A stretch of 64,000 nucleotides of DNA from contig NZ_WOEY01000009.1 in assembly GCF_013177695.1 (NCBI RefSeq), forward strand, positions 1 through 64,000, in the 5' to 3' direction. Each line of letters opens with the position of its first letter. Position 1 is the first letter of the stretch. The position numbers and the translations under genes are program-made. Positions 56,136 through 64,000 of the stretch are shown in pieces. Under the pieces are notes generated by a model. The model was not told the DNA's origin and searched no databases. It saw only the letters and a program-made list of their open reading frames with translations. Source of the stretch: Paraburkholderia solitsugae (GTDB taxonomy: Bacteria; Pseudomonadota; Gammaproteobacteria; Burkholderiales; Burkholderiaceae).

Positions 56136-57521
56136 TTACACGACCGTCGCGAGCGCGAAAGTCAAACCCAAGCCCATCAGTGAAATGATAGTTTCGAGGA
56201 GCGACCATGTCTTGAAGGTCTGCCCCACCGTCATACCGAAGTATTCCTTGATCAGCCAGAAACCGCCGTCGTTCACGTGCGAGAAAATCAGAGACCCCGA
56301 ACCGGTGGCGAGCACCAGCAATTCCGGCGTGACCTGCACGCCGCTGGCGACTGTGATCGGCGCGACGATGCCGCAAGCGGTGGTCATCGCGACCGTCGCC
56401 GAACCCGTGGCCAGGCGAATCAGCGCGGCCACCAGCCAGCCGAACAGCAGCGGCGACAGGTGCATGGCCATCGCTACGGTGACGATTTCCTTCGAAATGC
56501 CGCTATCCATCAGCACGCGCCCAAAACCACCGCCGGCGCCGACGATCAGCGTGATGCCCGCGATCGGTGCAAGACATTCGCCACAGAACTTCTGGATCTG
56601 CTCACGATTGAAGCCGCGGCTCGCACCGAAGGTCCAGAAGCTGACCAGCACGGCGATCAACAGCGCGACGTCCGAATTGCCGACGAAATGGAGCAGATCG
56701 TTCGGCAAGGTCTTCGGCGTGGAGACGAGGTCGGCCCAGCTACCGATCAGCATCAGGATCACCGGCAGCAGGACCGTAAACAACGTGACACCGAAGCTCG
56801 GCAGTTCGCGCTTCGGCGCCGCGCTCTTCACGTTATTTTGCGCGTCGTCACCGTGGCCGAGGAATTGCGCGGCGAGCGGGTTGTTGTTCGGCAGCTTGAT
56901 GTAGCGGCTGATCAGCAGCGCGAACAGCGGACCGGCCACGATCGCCGTCGGCACACCCACCATCAGACCGTACGCAATCGTCTTGCCGATGTCAGCGTGA
57001 TACGCCTGCACCGCGAGCATCGCGGCCGGGTGCGGCGGAATCAGACCGTGCACGACGGACAAGCCCGCGACCATCGGCAAGCCGACCAGCAGCAGCGACT
57101 TGTTGGTGCGTTTGGCGACGTTGAACGCGATCGGAATCAGCAGCACGAAGCCGACTTCAAAAAACACCGGCAAACCGACGATGATCGCCACGACCATCAT
57201 CGCCCAGTGAATGTTCTTCTCACCGAACCACTCGATCAGCGTGGTGGCGATGCGCTCCGCGCCGCCAGATTCGGCCATCATTTTGCCGAGCATGGTGCCG
57301 AGACCGACCACGATCGCAATGTGGCCAAGCGTATTGCCGTTGCCGGTTTCGAACGATTTGACGATGGTGCCGATCGGCATGCCGGACGCGAGACCCAGCA
57401 GCAGTGAGACGATGATCAGGACGAGGAACGGATAAACCTTGTAGCGCGTGATCAGCAGGATCAGAAGTGCGATGGCGATCACCGCGAAGACCAGCAGCGT
57501 GCTGCCGTGGACAGCTTCCAT
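56136..57521 (-). CDS. gntP: gluconate permease (GntP family)
   Basis: 461-residue inner-membrane symporter with about twelve to fourteen hydrophobic segments. Family features: GNTLGHIAIVVGLGTMLGKM near the N-terminus, GLIPPHPAAMLAVQAYHADI, and ALIRLATGSATVAMTTACGI in the C-terminal half. It is followed by gntK, so gluconate import and phosphorylation are coupled. The 255-bp gap from eda contains a terminator-like structure, so a separate promoter is likely. Confidence 0.94.
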   Translation of the reverse strand: MEAVHGSTLLVFAVIAIALLILLITRYKVYPFLVLIIVSLLLGLASGMPIGTIVKSFETGNGNTLGHIAIVVGLGTMLGKMMAESGGAERIATTLIEWFGEKNIHWAMMVVAIIVGLPVFFEVGFVLLIPIAFNVAKRTNKSLLLVGLPMVAGLSVVHGLIPPHPAAMLAVQAYHADIGKTIAYGLMVGVPTAIVAGPLFALLISRYIKLPNNNPLAAQFLGHGDDAQNNVKSAAPKRELPSFGVTLFTVLLPVILMLIGSWADLVSTPKTLPNDLLHFVGNSDVALLIAVLVSFWTFGASRGFNREQIQKFCGECLAPIAGITLIVGAGGGFGRVLMDSGISKEIVTVAMAMHLSPLLFGWLVAALIRLATGSATVAMTTACGIVAPITVASGVQVTPELLVLATGSGSLIFSHVNDGGFWLIKEYFGMTVGQTFKTWSLLETIISLMGLGLTFALATVV

Positions 57522-57679
57522 GAAGCGCCTCCTTTGCGTTATTGATTGTCGGTGCGGAACACGGCTGGCACCTGTCTCACGGCGACCTGGAGCGGTGCAT
57601 GAAAACCCGGCAAGCCGCGCGGACGCTGAATTTTACTGTTTGTTGTCTCTAAACGCGCGCGAATCCGGCGCACAATCGA

Positions 57680-57731
57680 AAAGGAGCCTCGCCGTGACAG
57701 CCTGGCAGGCTGTTTCGACAAGGCTCCTTTG
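57680..57731 (-). terminator. terminator-like double hairpin after eda
   Basis: Outer arms AAAGGAGCCT / AGGCTCCTTT enclose an inner ACAGCCTG / CAGGCTGT stem; on the minus strand TTTTC follows. Confidence 0.65.
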
Positions 57732-57776
57732 CGTAGGACCTGGCTAGCGGACTATCGTATCGTGCGCCGATGCGGC

Positions 57777-58418
57777 TTAGTGAGCAGACGGGACCAGTTC
57801 GCTGGCGGCACGCGCTAGGCGCGTGACTTCGTCCCAGTTTTGCGCCGCGAGTGCGGCTTTCGGCGTGAGCCACGATCCGCCCACGCACACGACGTTCGGT
57901 TGCGCGAGGAAATTGATGGCGCTTTCAGCCGTGATGCCGCCGGTTGGGCAGAATTTCAGCGTCGGGAACGGACCGTAAAACGCCTGCAGCATCGGGATAC
58001 CGCCGGCTTGCTGCGCCGGGAAGAACTTGACGATTTCGTAGCCGAGTTCCAGCGCCGTGATGATGTCGGTCGGCGTCATCACGCCGGGCAGCAGCGGCAA
58101 GCCGGCGTCTTGCGCGGCCTTGTGCATGTCTTTCGTCAGACCCGGCGAGACGCCGAACTGCGCGCCCGCTTTCTTCGCCTGAGCACAGTGCTCCGGCTTC
58201 GTGATCGTGCCGACGCCGACCACGATGTCCTCGGCCAGCTGGCTCGCGCGTTCGATCGCTGCCAGACCTGCTGCGGTGCGCAGCGTGATTTCCAGCACCT
58301 TCACGCCACCCGCGTGCAGTGCGCGCGACACGTTTTCACCTTGCTCGACCGAGTCGAACGCGAGCACCGGAATCACCGGGCCGAGGCGCACGATGTCGCT
58401 TACTGTTTTCGCCGTCAT
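57777..58418 (-). CDS. eda: KDPG aldolase
   Basis: 213 residues; splits 2-keto-3-deoxy-6-phosphogluconate into pyruvate and glyceraldehyde 3-phosphate. Schiff-base Lys lies in YEIVKFFPAQQAGG; the catalytic Glu is in KVLEITLRTAAGL; GVGTITKPEH and FCPTGGITAESA bind substrate. It begins 2 bp after the edd stop, so it is translationally coupled. Confidence 0.97.
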   Translation of the reverse strand: MTAKTVSDIVRLGPVIPVLAFDSVEQGENVSRALHAGGVKVLEITLRTAAGLAAIERASQLAEDIVVGVGTITKPEHCAQAKKAGAQFGVSPGLTKDMHKAAQDAGLPLLPGVMTPTDIITALELGYEIVKFFPAQQAGGIPMLQAFYGPFPTLKFCPTGGITAESAINFLAQPNVVCVGGSWLTPKAALAAQNWDEVTRLARAASELVPSAH

Positions 58419-58420
58419 AG

Positions 58421-60349
58421 TCAGACTCCTTGTTTCTGCAGCGTTTCGCTGGCTTGAGTGGTGCTTGTGTGTTTTTCGGCGTGCGCTTTGGCCCGCTCAC
58501 CGTGTTGTACCGCGTGCACGCCCACCATCGGACCGAACACCGAGGCGCCCTGCTCTGCGGGCGCGGCCGCCGCACGGAACACGCCGAACAGTTCACGGCC
58601 GAAGCCGACTTCGTTTTCCGCCTGATGCCGCGGCAACGCTTCCGCCCGCGCCGCCCATTCGGCTGCATCGATTTCGACGTCGAGTACGCCGGCGTCCGCA
58701 TCGATCACCAGCATGTCGCCAGTGCGAACCTTGCCGATCGGGCCTTGCAACAACGCTTCCGGTGACAGGTGAATCACCGCCGGCACCTTGCCCGACGCGC
58801 CGGACATGCGTCCGTCGGTGACCAGTGCAACGTGGAAACCTTGATCCTGCAACACACCGAGCAACGGCGTCAAACGATGCAGTTCAGGCATGCCGTTTGC
58901 GCGTGCGCCCTGGAACCGCACCACTGCAATGAAATCGCGCTTCAACTCGCCGTTGTCGAATGCTTCCTGCACCGCTTCCTGCGAATCGAACACGATCGCC
59001 GGCGCCTTCACCTTGCGATGCTGCGCTGCGACGGCCGAAATCTTGATCACACCGCGGCCGAGTTTGCCTTGCATCAGACGCAAGCCGCCGTCCGGCTGGA
59101 ACGGCTCTTTGATGCCGCGCAGCACCGCCGTGTCTTCGCTCTTTTCCGCGCCCGGCACCCATTGCAGCTTGCCGTCGAGCAGCTTCGGCTCTTCCGTGTA
59201 GTGATGCAGACCCTTGCCCGCGACGGTGTTCACGTCTTCATGCAGCAAGCCGCCTTCGAGCAGATTGCGGACCAGGAACGCGACGCCGCCCGCAGCGTGG
59301 AAGTGATTCACGTCGGCCTTGCCGTTCGGGTAAATCTTCGCGAGGAGCGGTACGGCTTGCGACAGCGTGTCGAAGTCGTCCCAATCGATCACGATGCCGG
59401 CCGCCCGTGCAATCGCGACGAGGTGCAGCGTGTGATTGGTCGAGCCGCCCGTCGCGAGCAACGCGACAATACCGTTGACAATCGCTTTTTCATCAACCAC
59501 GTGGCCGATTGGCATGTAGTTGCCGCGATCCACCGTCAAGTCGAGCACACGGCGCGCGGCTTGGGCGGTCAACGCATCGCGCAGCGGCGTATGCGGATGC
59601 ACGAACGCGGAACTCGGCAGATGCAGGCCCATCACTTCCATCAGCATCTGGTTGCTGTTGGCCGTGCCGTAGAACGTGCAGGTGCCCTGGCTGTGATACG
59701 CGGCGGCTTCTGCTTCGAGCAGCGCATCGCGGCCACATTGACCAGTGGCGAACAGTTGGCGGGTCTTGGCTTTGTCGTCGTTCGACAGACCGCTGCCCAT
59801 CGGGCCGGCCGGCACGAAGATCGTCGGTAAATGGCCAAATTGCAGCGCGCCGATCAGCAAACCGGGCACGATCTTGTCGCAGATGCCGAGGCACAGCGCG
59901 GCGTCGAACATATTGTGCGTGAGGGCGACTGCGGTGCTCATCGCGATGACTTCGCGCGAGAACAGCGACAGTTCCATGCCCGCGTTGCCTTGCGTGACGC
60001 CGTCGCACATGGCCGGTACGCCGCCGGCGAATTGCGCGACGCCGCCGTTTTCTCGCGCGGCTCCCTTGATGATGTCCGGGTAGTTTTTGTACGGCGCGTG
60101 CGCCGACAGCATTTCGTTGTACGACGACACGATGCCGATGTTCGGCTGGCGGATCTGCTTGATGACGAGCTTGTCGTGGCCTTCGAGACCTGCAAACCCG
60201 TGAGCCAGGTTGGCGCACGAGAGCGCGCCGCGCGCCGGGAATTTGCCCTGAGCGTGTTCGATGCGGGCCAGATACGCCTCGCGAGTGGGCTTGCTGCGCT
60301 CGACCACGCGTTGCGTGACCTTCAACAATTGCGAATGCGGGGAAACCAT
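58421..60349 (-). CDS. edd: phosphogluconate dehydratase
   Basis: 642-residue IlvD/Edd Fe-S enzyme making KDPG from 6-phosphogluconate. Cluster Cys are in [17 protein letters not shown] and [17 protein letters not shown], the third in [14 protein letters not shown] [18 protein letters not shown] or [29 protein letters not shown] and [20 protein letters not shown] are family motifs. The C-terminal 40 residues extend beyond the E. coli enzyme. First gene of edd-eda, divergent from hexR, with a HexR-like site upstream. Confidence 0.96.
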   Translation of the reverse strand: MVSPHSQLLKVTQRVVERSKPTREAYLARIEHAQGKFPARGALSCANLAHGFAGLEGHDKLVIKQIRQPNIGIVSSYNEMLSAHAPYKNYPDIIKGAARENGGVAQFAGGVPAMCDGVTQGNAGMELSLFSREVIAMSTAVALTHNMFDAALCLGICDKIVPGLLIGALQFGHLPTIFVPAGPMGSGLSNDDKAKTRQLFATGQCGRDALLEAEAAAYHSQGTCTFYGTANSNQMLMEVMGLHLPSSAFVHPHTPLRDALTAQAARRVLDLTVDRGNYMPIGHVVDEKAIVNGIVALLATGGSTNHTLHLVAIARAAGIVIDWDDFDTLSQAVPLLAKIYPNGKADVNHFHAAGGVAFLVRNLLEGGLLHEDVNTVAGKGLHHYTEEPKLLDGKLQWVPGAEKSEDTAVLRGIKEPFQPDGGLRLMQGKLGRGVIKISAVAAQHRKVKAPAIVFDSQEAVQEAFDNGELKRDFIAVVRFQGARANGMPELHRLTPLLGVLQDQGFHVALVTDGRMSGASGKVPAVIHLSPEALLQGPIGKVRTGDMLVIDADAGVLDVEIDAAEWAARAEALPRHQAENEVGFGRELFGVFRAAAAPAEQGASVFGPMVGVHAVQHGERAKAHAEKHTSTTQASETLQKQGV

Positions 60350-60438
60350 CGGAGCTCCTTCGTCGCTGGCGTGAGGCGTAGGCGCACTATGCCAGGCAGG
60401 TATCGCGGGGATGTCGAAACAGTCGACGTCGCAATGTT

Positions 60439-60453
60439 AGTAGAAAAACTACA
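60439..60453. promoter_or_regulatory. HexR-like operator 1 (edd side)
   Basis: On the minus strand TGTAGTTTTTCTACT, with GTAG-5-CTAC inverted arms, 90 bp before the edd start. Matches the TGTAGTTTTT-type half of site 2. Confidence 0.65.
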
Positions 60454-60570
60454 TGATCGCAATGACGACTCTTGTTGCATCGCCGCATCTTTGAATAGCC
60501 GCATCGCCTTACTGGCTTTGCCTTCGCGGTATAGACACCAAAACCCAGGGAATACACCTGGCGCTCGATA

Positions 60571-60607
60571 TGTAGTTTTTGTACCTTTTCCTGCAATCAG
60601 ATATAGT
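60571..60607 (+). promoter_or_regulatory. hexR promoter with HexR-like operator 2
   Basis: TGTAGTTTTTGTACC (60571-60585) overlaps the -35 box of TTGTAC (60579-60584), 17 bp, TATAGT (60602-60607). Placement implies autorepression. Confidence 0.65.
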
Positions 60608-60640
60608 CCACGCATTCTTCAGCATAGTGCGAGTTCTCTG

Positions 60641-61486
60641 ATGATGCTGTCCCAGGTGAAAGAGATGCGAGACCAGTTGCGTCCGTCCGAACGCAAGCTG
60701 GCCGACTACGTGATCGAAGCGCCGCGCGAGGTGCTCGATCTCTCGATGACCGAGGTGGCCGCGCGCGCGGGTGTCAGCCAGCCGACCATCGCGCGGTTCT
60801 GTCATGCGCTCGGGTTTTCAGGCTTTCGCGAGTTCAAGATCCGGTTGGCGCAAGGCATCGCCGCGGAAGTGCCCGTTGTCTATCGCGACGTGCGGCCGGA
60901 TGAGCCGACGCCGGGCGTCGCCGCGAAGGTGCTCGACCGGACGATCGGTGCGCTGATCCAGGTGCGCAACAATCTGTCGTCGGACAGCGTGGCTGCGGCG
61001 ATCGCGCTGCTTACGCAAGCGCGGCGCATCGAGTTCTACGGCGCGGGCGGCTCGGGCATCGCTGCGTTGGACGTGCAGCACAAGTTCTTTCGCCTCGGCA
61101 TGCCGAGCGTTGCATATTCGGATCCGCATACGTTTCTAATGTCGGCGGGGCTGCTCGGTGAAGGCGATGTGGTGGTGGCGATTTCGAACACCGGGCGTAC
61201 GCGCGATATCGTTGACGCGGCGAAGTCTGCGTTGGCAAGCGGCGCGAAGGTGATTGCGATTACGCACGGTAATTCGCCTTTGGCGCGACTGGCGACGGTC
61301 GGCTTGTTCGCGAATGTCGATGAAGACACGGATATTTTTTCGCCGATGACCTCGCGCGTCTCGCATCTGGCGATCGGCGACATTCTGGCGGTGGGGGTGG
61401 CGTTGAGCCGGGGACCGGAACTGGTCGAGAAGCTGGCGCAGGCGAAGGAAGTGATCAACCGCCGAAGGATCGATCCTCGCGCATAA
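60641..61486 (+). CDS. hexR: RpiR-family regulator of Entner-Doudoroff genes
   Basis: 281 residues. N-terminal helix-turn-helix (MRDQLRPSERKLADYVIEAP, MTEVAARAGVSQPTIARFCH) and C-terminal SIS sugar-phosphate domain (RRIEFYGAGGSGIAALDVQH, GDVVVAISNTGRTRDIVDAA). In known systems HexR leaves its operator on binding KDPG, switching on edd-eda. Divergence from edd and the two shared sites support the name. Start ATG follows the promoter by about 28 nt; a second ATG is adjacent. The long upstream frame is antisense to edd. Confidence 0.93.
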   Translation: MMLSQVKEMRDQLRPSERKLADYVIEAPREVLDLSMTEVAARAGVSQPTIARFCHALGFSGFREFKIRLAQGIAAEVPVVYRDVRPDEPTPGVAAKVLDRTIGALIQVRNNLSSDSVAAAIALLTQARRIEFYGAGGSGIAALDVQHKFFRLGMPSVAYSDPHTFLMSAGLLGEGDVVVAISNTGRTRDIVDAAKSALASGAKVIAITHGNSPLARLATVGLFANVDEDTDIFSPMTSRVSHLAIGDILAVGVALSRGPELVEKLAQAKEVINRRRIDPRA

Positions 61487-61565
61487 CGGGTCACGCTGCG
61501 CGCCTGATCACCCTGCGAGCGCCGCGCGATGCAAACGCGCGTGCCAGGCACCGATGTGCCGAGGC

Positions 61566-61605
61566 ACAAAAAAGCGGGCTCCCCGAAGAGAGCCCGCTTT
61601 TCAAA
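61566..61605. terminator. bidirectional terminator between hexR and the adhesin gene
   Basis: AAAAGCGGGCTC-cccgaaga-GAGCCCGCTTTT, 12-bp arms with A run to the left. Confidence 0.88.
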
Positions 61606-61674
61606 CTACCTACCCAAGACCGGTTCACGAAAAGCACCCAAACCGCAGCGCCTTTCGCGACCATCACACAACGC

Positions 61675-64000
61675 TTACCACTGATACGACGCGCCTGCGC
61701 CGTAGGTCGTATCCGCCGCGCTGATCCCCGCACCGACCTTGACCTTCAGGTTGGCAGTAATACGCGCCGACGCGCCCAGTGCCACGGCCTGATAGCCCTT
61801 GTAGCTGCCGCCAGCGATGCCGACTGCCAGCGTCTTGCCCTGATCGACTTCCGGAATCATCGTCAACGCGGTAGCGGCTGCAACACCGCTATAAGCGCTA
61901 CGCGCGACCGAGTTCACACCCGATTGGAACTGACGCATGTTCACGGCGTCCGTCGGGCCTTGGCCGTCAGCGACGTTCGTGATACGGCGCTCGTTGCCCG
62001 GCGAACCCACCGATACGGTGTTCGCCTGGTCTGCCACCGAGCCTGCGCCGAGTGCTACCGAGTTGTCGCCACTTGCCTGAGCGCCGCCGCCCATCGCCAT
62101 CGAACCGCTGCCGGTCGCCGATGCTGCCGGACCGCCTGTGTCAATCGCGAGGCTGCTGCTGCCGGTCGACTGCTGGTTCTGCACCGCCTGGTTCAGGTTA
62201 GCCACTTGCTGGTTGGTGTTCCACAACTGCGCACCAGTTACCGCATCTGAGCTCGTCGCCGACAGTTCACCGTCCTGCAAATTGGTCAGCGTCACCTTCG
62301 GCGCGTTAGCCGAACCGCCCAGCGTCACCTTGTCGTGCGCAGCGGTGTCGTATTGCATCGCGTTCGCCACCGAGCCGCTCATCGTGCCGACGGTCGTCTG
62401 CAGGCTAGCGATGTCCGACGTGTTCTGCGTTACACGACCGTCGATGTTGGTGATTGCCGCACCAACGTTGTTCACGGTCGTACCACCCACGCTGTAGGTC
62501 GGCACGGAAACCGTGCCGTCCGCATTGACGGTCGAACCGCCGCCCAGTGCCGATGCCGTGCTTGCTGCAGTTGCATATAACTGCGAGCCGTTCACCGCAT
62601 CGCTGCTCTGCGCACCGATCGCACCGGCCGCCACGCCCGTCACCACACGGTTGCCCGCTGTGCCCGACATATTGACCCGCAGGCCGTCAGTCGCCGCACC
62701 GACAAGGATGTCGCGCGAGGTCTGATCTTGCGTGACCATGCCGATACTGCCGTTGTTGATCTGCGTCTGGAGGGACGACAGACCGTTATCAAGCGTATCG
62801 AGCGCGCCGCCGACCGTGTTCTGCGTGCCGCCTTGCATGTGGTACGTCGGGCCGGTGACCGAACCATCGGCATTGACCTGCGCACCGCCACCGAGCGACG
62901 CAACAACCGGGCTCAATTGACCAACGTTGACTGCGGAGTTGCTCGTCGTGCCGGCTGCGACACCGATCAGTTCACGTGCGCCTGCGGTGCCCTCAAAGTT
63001 GACGTGCGCGCCGTCCTTGTCGCTCGCAACCATCAGGTCACGCGAAGTCTGGTCCTGTTGCACCAGACCCAGTTCGCCGTTATTGAGCTGGTTCGTGATG
63101 TCGTTCACCGAGCCTGCAACGTCCGTGATCGCCTTGTCGTTCTTCTCGATCGCTTCGCTGTTCAGGGCAATCGCATCGCTGTTCTGATCCACCTTCCGGT
63201 TCGTCGTGTACAGCTGCGAGCCGTTCACCGCGTCGCTGCTCGTTGCAGTCAGCTCACCCGCCGCCACGTTCACGATCTTCTTGCCCTTCACGTCCGCTGC
63301 GCCACCCGCACCGCTGAACTGCACGGTCGCGCTGTCGAGCGACGACAGCGCCGTACCCACATCATGCTGCGTGCCGCCTGCGACGTTATAGGTCGGCGCG
63401 CTGATCGCACCGGTGGTTGCCGAGTACGCGGCGCCGCCACCCAGCGCAGTCGCCGTGTTCTCGCCTGCCGCGTCGATCTTCTTGTCTTCCGACTGCAACT
63501 GGCTCACGTTCACCGCATCGGTTGCGGCTACGCCTGCCGCCACGTTCGAGAGCGTCGTGCCTGATGCGCCGGCGAGAGTCACCTTGCCTTGGGTCGTATC
63601 GTCGTAGGCGACGAACGAGTTAATAGCGTTGCCGCTTGAGTCGGTCTTGATACCTAGCTGCTGCAACTGCCCAAGGTTCACCGCATCGGTTGTTTGCGTA
63701 CCTTGCGCGACGTTCACGATCTGGCGAGTCGCGGTCGTGGAGCCCACGGAAACGGTGTTAGCGCGGTCGGCAACTGAATTCGCGCCGAGGGCGACAGCGC
63801 CGGTGGCACTGGCAGTGGTCGACACGCCAAGTGCCATCGCATTCTGTTGGCTCGCAACGGACGAGGTACCAAGCGCAACTGCACTGGCGCCACTGGCGCT
63901 AGTCAAGGCGCCTAATGCGATCGCGCCCACTCCCGATGCATTGGCCGTGTCACCGGCAGCGAACGACGAATTGGCGGACGCGTTAGACCCGTATCCAAGT
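61675..64000 (-). CDS. trimeric autotransporter adhesin (YadA-like), C-terminal part
   Basis: At least 775 residues; the 5' end lies beyond the window and no start is visible. Head repeats of the left-handed beta-roll type recur (SVALGAGSVADQANTVSVGS, VALGTSSVASQQNAMALGVS). Many neck motifs of DAVNxxQL form follow (DAVNLGQLQQL, DAVNGSQLYTTNRKV, DAVNGSQLYATAAS). The last 70 residues form the YadA anchor, with YKGYQAVALGASARITANLK and a terminal Trp. A module beginning NNGELGLVQQDQTSRD recurs as NNGSIGMVTQDQTSRD. Outer-membrane trimer for attachment to surfaces or hosts. Confidence 0.93.
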   Translation of the reverse strand, partial: LGYGSNASANSSFAAGDTANASGVGAIALGALTSASGASAVALGTSSVASQQNAMALGVSTTASATGAVALGANSVADRANTVSVGSTTATRQIVNVAQGTQTTDAVNLGQLQQLGIKTDSSGNAINSFVAYDDTTQGKVTLAGASGTTLSNVAAGVAATDAVNVSQLQSEDKKIDAAGENTATALGGGAAYSATTGAISAPTYNVAGGTQHDVGTALSSLDSATVQFSGAGGAADVKGKKIVNVAAGELTATSSDAVNGSQLYTTNRKVDQNSDAIALNSEAIEKNDKAITDVAGSVNDITNQLNNGELGLVQQDQTSRDLMVASDKDGAHVNFEGTAGARELIGVAAGTTSNSAVNVGQLSPVVASLGGGAQVNADGSVTGPTYHMQGGTQNTVGGALDTLDNGLSSLQTQINNGSIGMVTQDQTSRDILVGAATDGLRVNMSGTAGNRVVTGVAAGAIGAQSSDAVNGSQLYATAASTASALGGGSTVNADGTVSVPTYSVGGTTVNNVGAAITNIDGRVTQNTSDIASLQTTVGTMSGSVANAMQYDTAAHDKVTLGGSANAPKVTLTNLQDGELSATSSDAVTGAQLWNTNQQVANLNQAVQNQQSTGSSSLAIDTGGPAASATGSGSMAMGGGAQASGDNSVALGAGSVADQANTVSVGSPGNERRITNVADGQGPTDAVNMRQFQSGVNSVARSAYSGVAAATALTMIPEVDQGKTLAVGIAGGSYKGYQAVALGASARITANLKVKVGAGISAADTTYGAGASYQW

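Noticed and set aside
61488..61521. A possible 17-bp repeat pair after hexR (TCACGCTGCGCGC / TCACCCTGCGAGC)
   Set aside because: Too few identical positions to separate from GC-rich chance similarity, so not counted among the stop-codon arrays.

Overview
The window looks like a chromosomal segment of a high-GC betaproteobacterium of the Burkholderiaceae, most likely Paraburkholderia. The reasons are the glpR/glpD/glpK/glpF block, the miaB-phoH-ybeY-corC-lnt and dusB-fis-purH-ruvCAB orders, tyrS/dtd next to anmK-erpA-rpsI-rplM, the gltIJKL-gdhA cluster and an edd-eda/hexR Entner-Doudoroff locus. No species is claimed.

Layout. Positions 1-2650 are a mobile-element graveyard: a broken group II intron maturase on the minus strand that appears to be interrupted by the 5' end of a second group II intron, next to an intact IS110-family transposase. 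Positions 2775-7101 hold an MHS-type MFS transporter, a gamma-glutamyltransferase-like protein and the divergent GlpR repressor. Positions 7400-13230 hold small regulators, a lipoprotein and the glycerol genes glpD, glpK and glpF, with a GlpR-type operator overlapping the glpD promoter. Positions 13446-19233 hold a HAD phosphatase, ribB behind an FMN riboswitch, an XRE/cupin regulator, and a LysR gene divergent from a VOC-MFS pair. Positions 19374-36593 are core housekeeping: tRNA modification, ribosome maturation, lipoprotein acylation, aminopeptidase P, ubiquinone hydroxylase, Fis, purine synthesis and the RuvABC resolvasome. Positions 36669-43822 hold translation genes (dtd, tyrS, rpsI, rplM), cell-wall recycling (anmK), Fe-S insertion (erpA), an OsmC protein, RNase P RNA and a candidate new small RNA. 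Positions 43982-54561 hold pyrC, an amidotransferase, a glutamate/aspartate ABC transporter with glutamate dehydrogenase, and purB. Positions 54664-61486 hold a methyltransferase, gluconate uptake and phosphorylation, and the Entner-Doudoroff genes under HexR. The window ends inside a trimeric autotransporter adhesin.

The most interesting signals are outside the genes. (1) A complete small-RNA transcription unit sits on the minus strand at 42461-42550: TTGCGT-17-TATAAT promoter, an 8-bp hairpin, a second hairpin that displays an anti-Shine-Dalgarno UCCUCC loop, and a 10-bp terminator stem with a U tract. (2) Short degenerate tandem repeats of about 10-14 bp repeatedly begin at or just after stop codons (tetR, glpD, glpF, phoH, chaC, pepP, purH, and near erpA); a larger duplication affects the 3' end of dtd. 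(3) The variable arm of the FMN riboswitch is enlarged by two tandem repeat pairs. (4) A 33-codon reading frame lies between ribB and its terminator.

All names rest on reading translated sequence and motifs by eye; no database search was run. Start sites were chosen by Shine-Dalgarno position and family alignment from memory.
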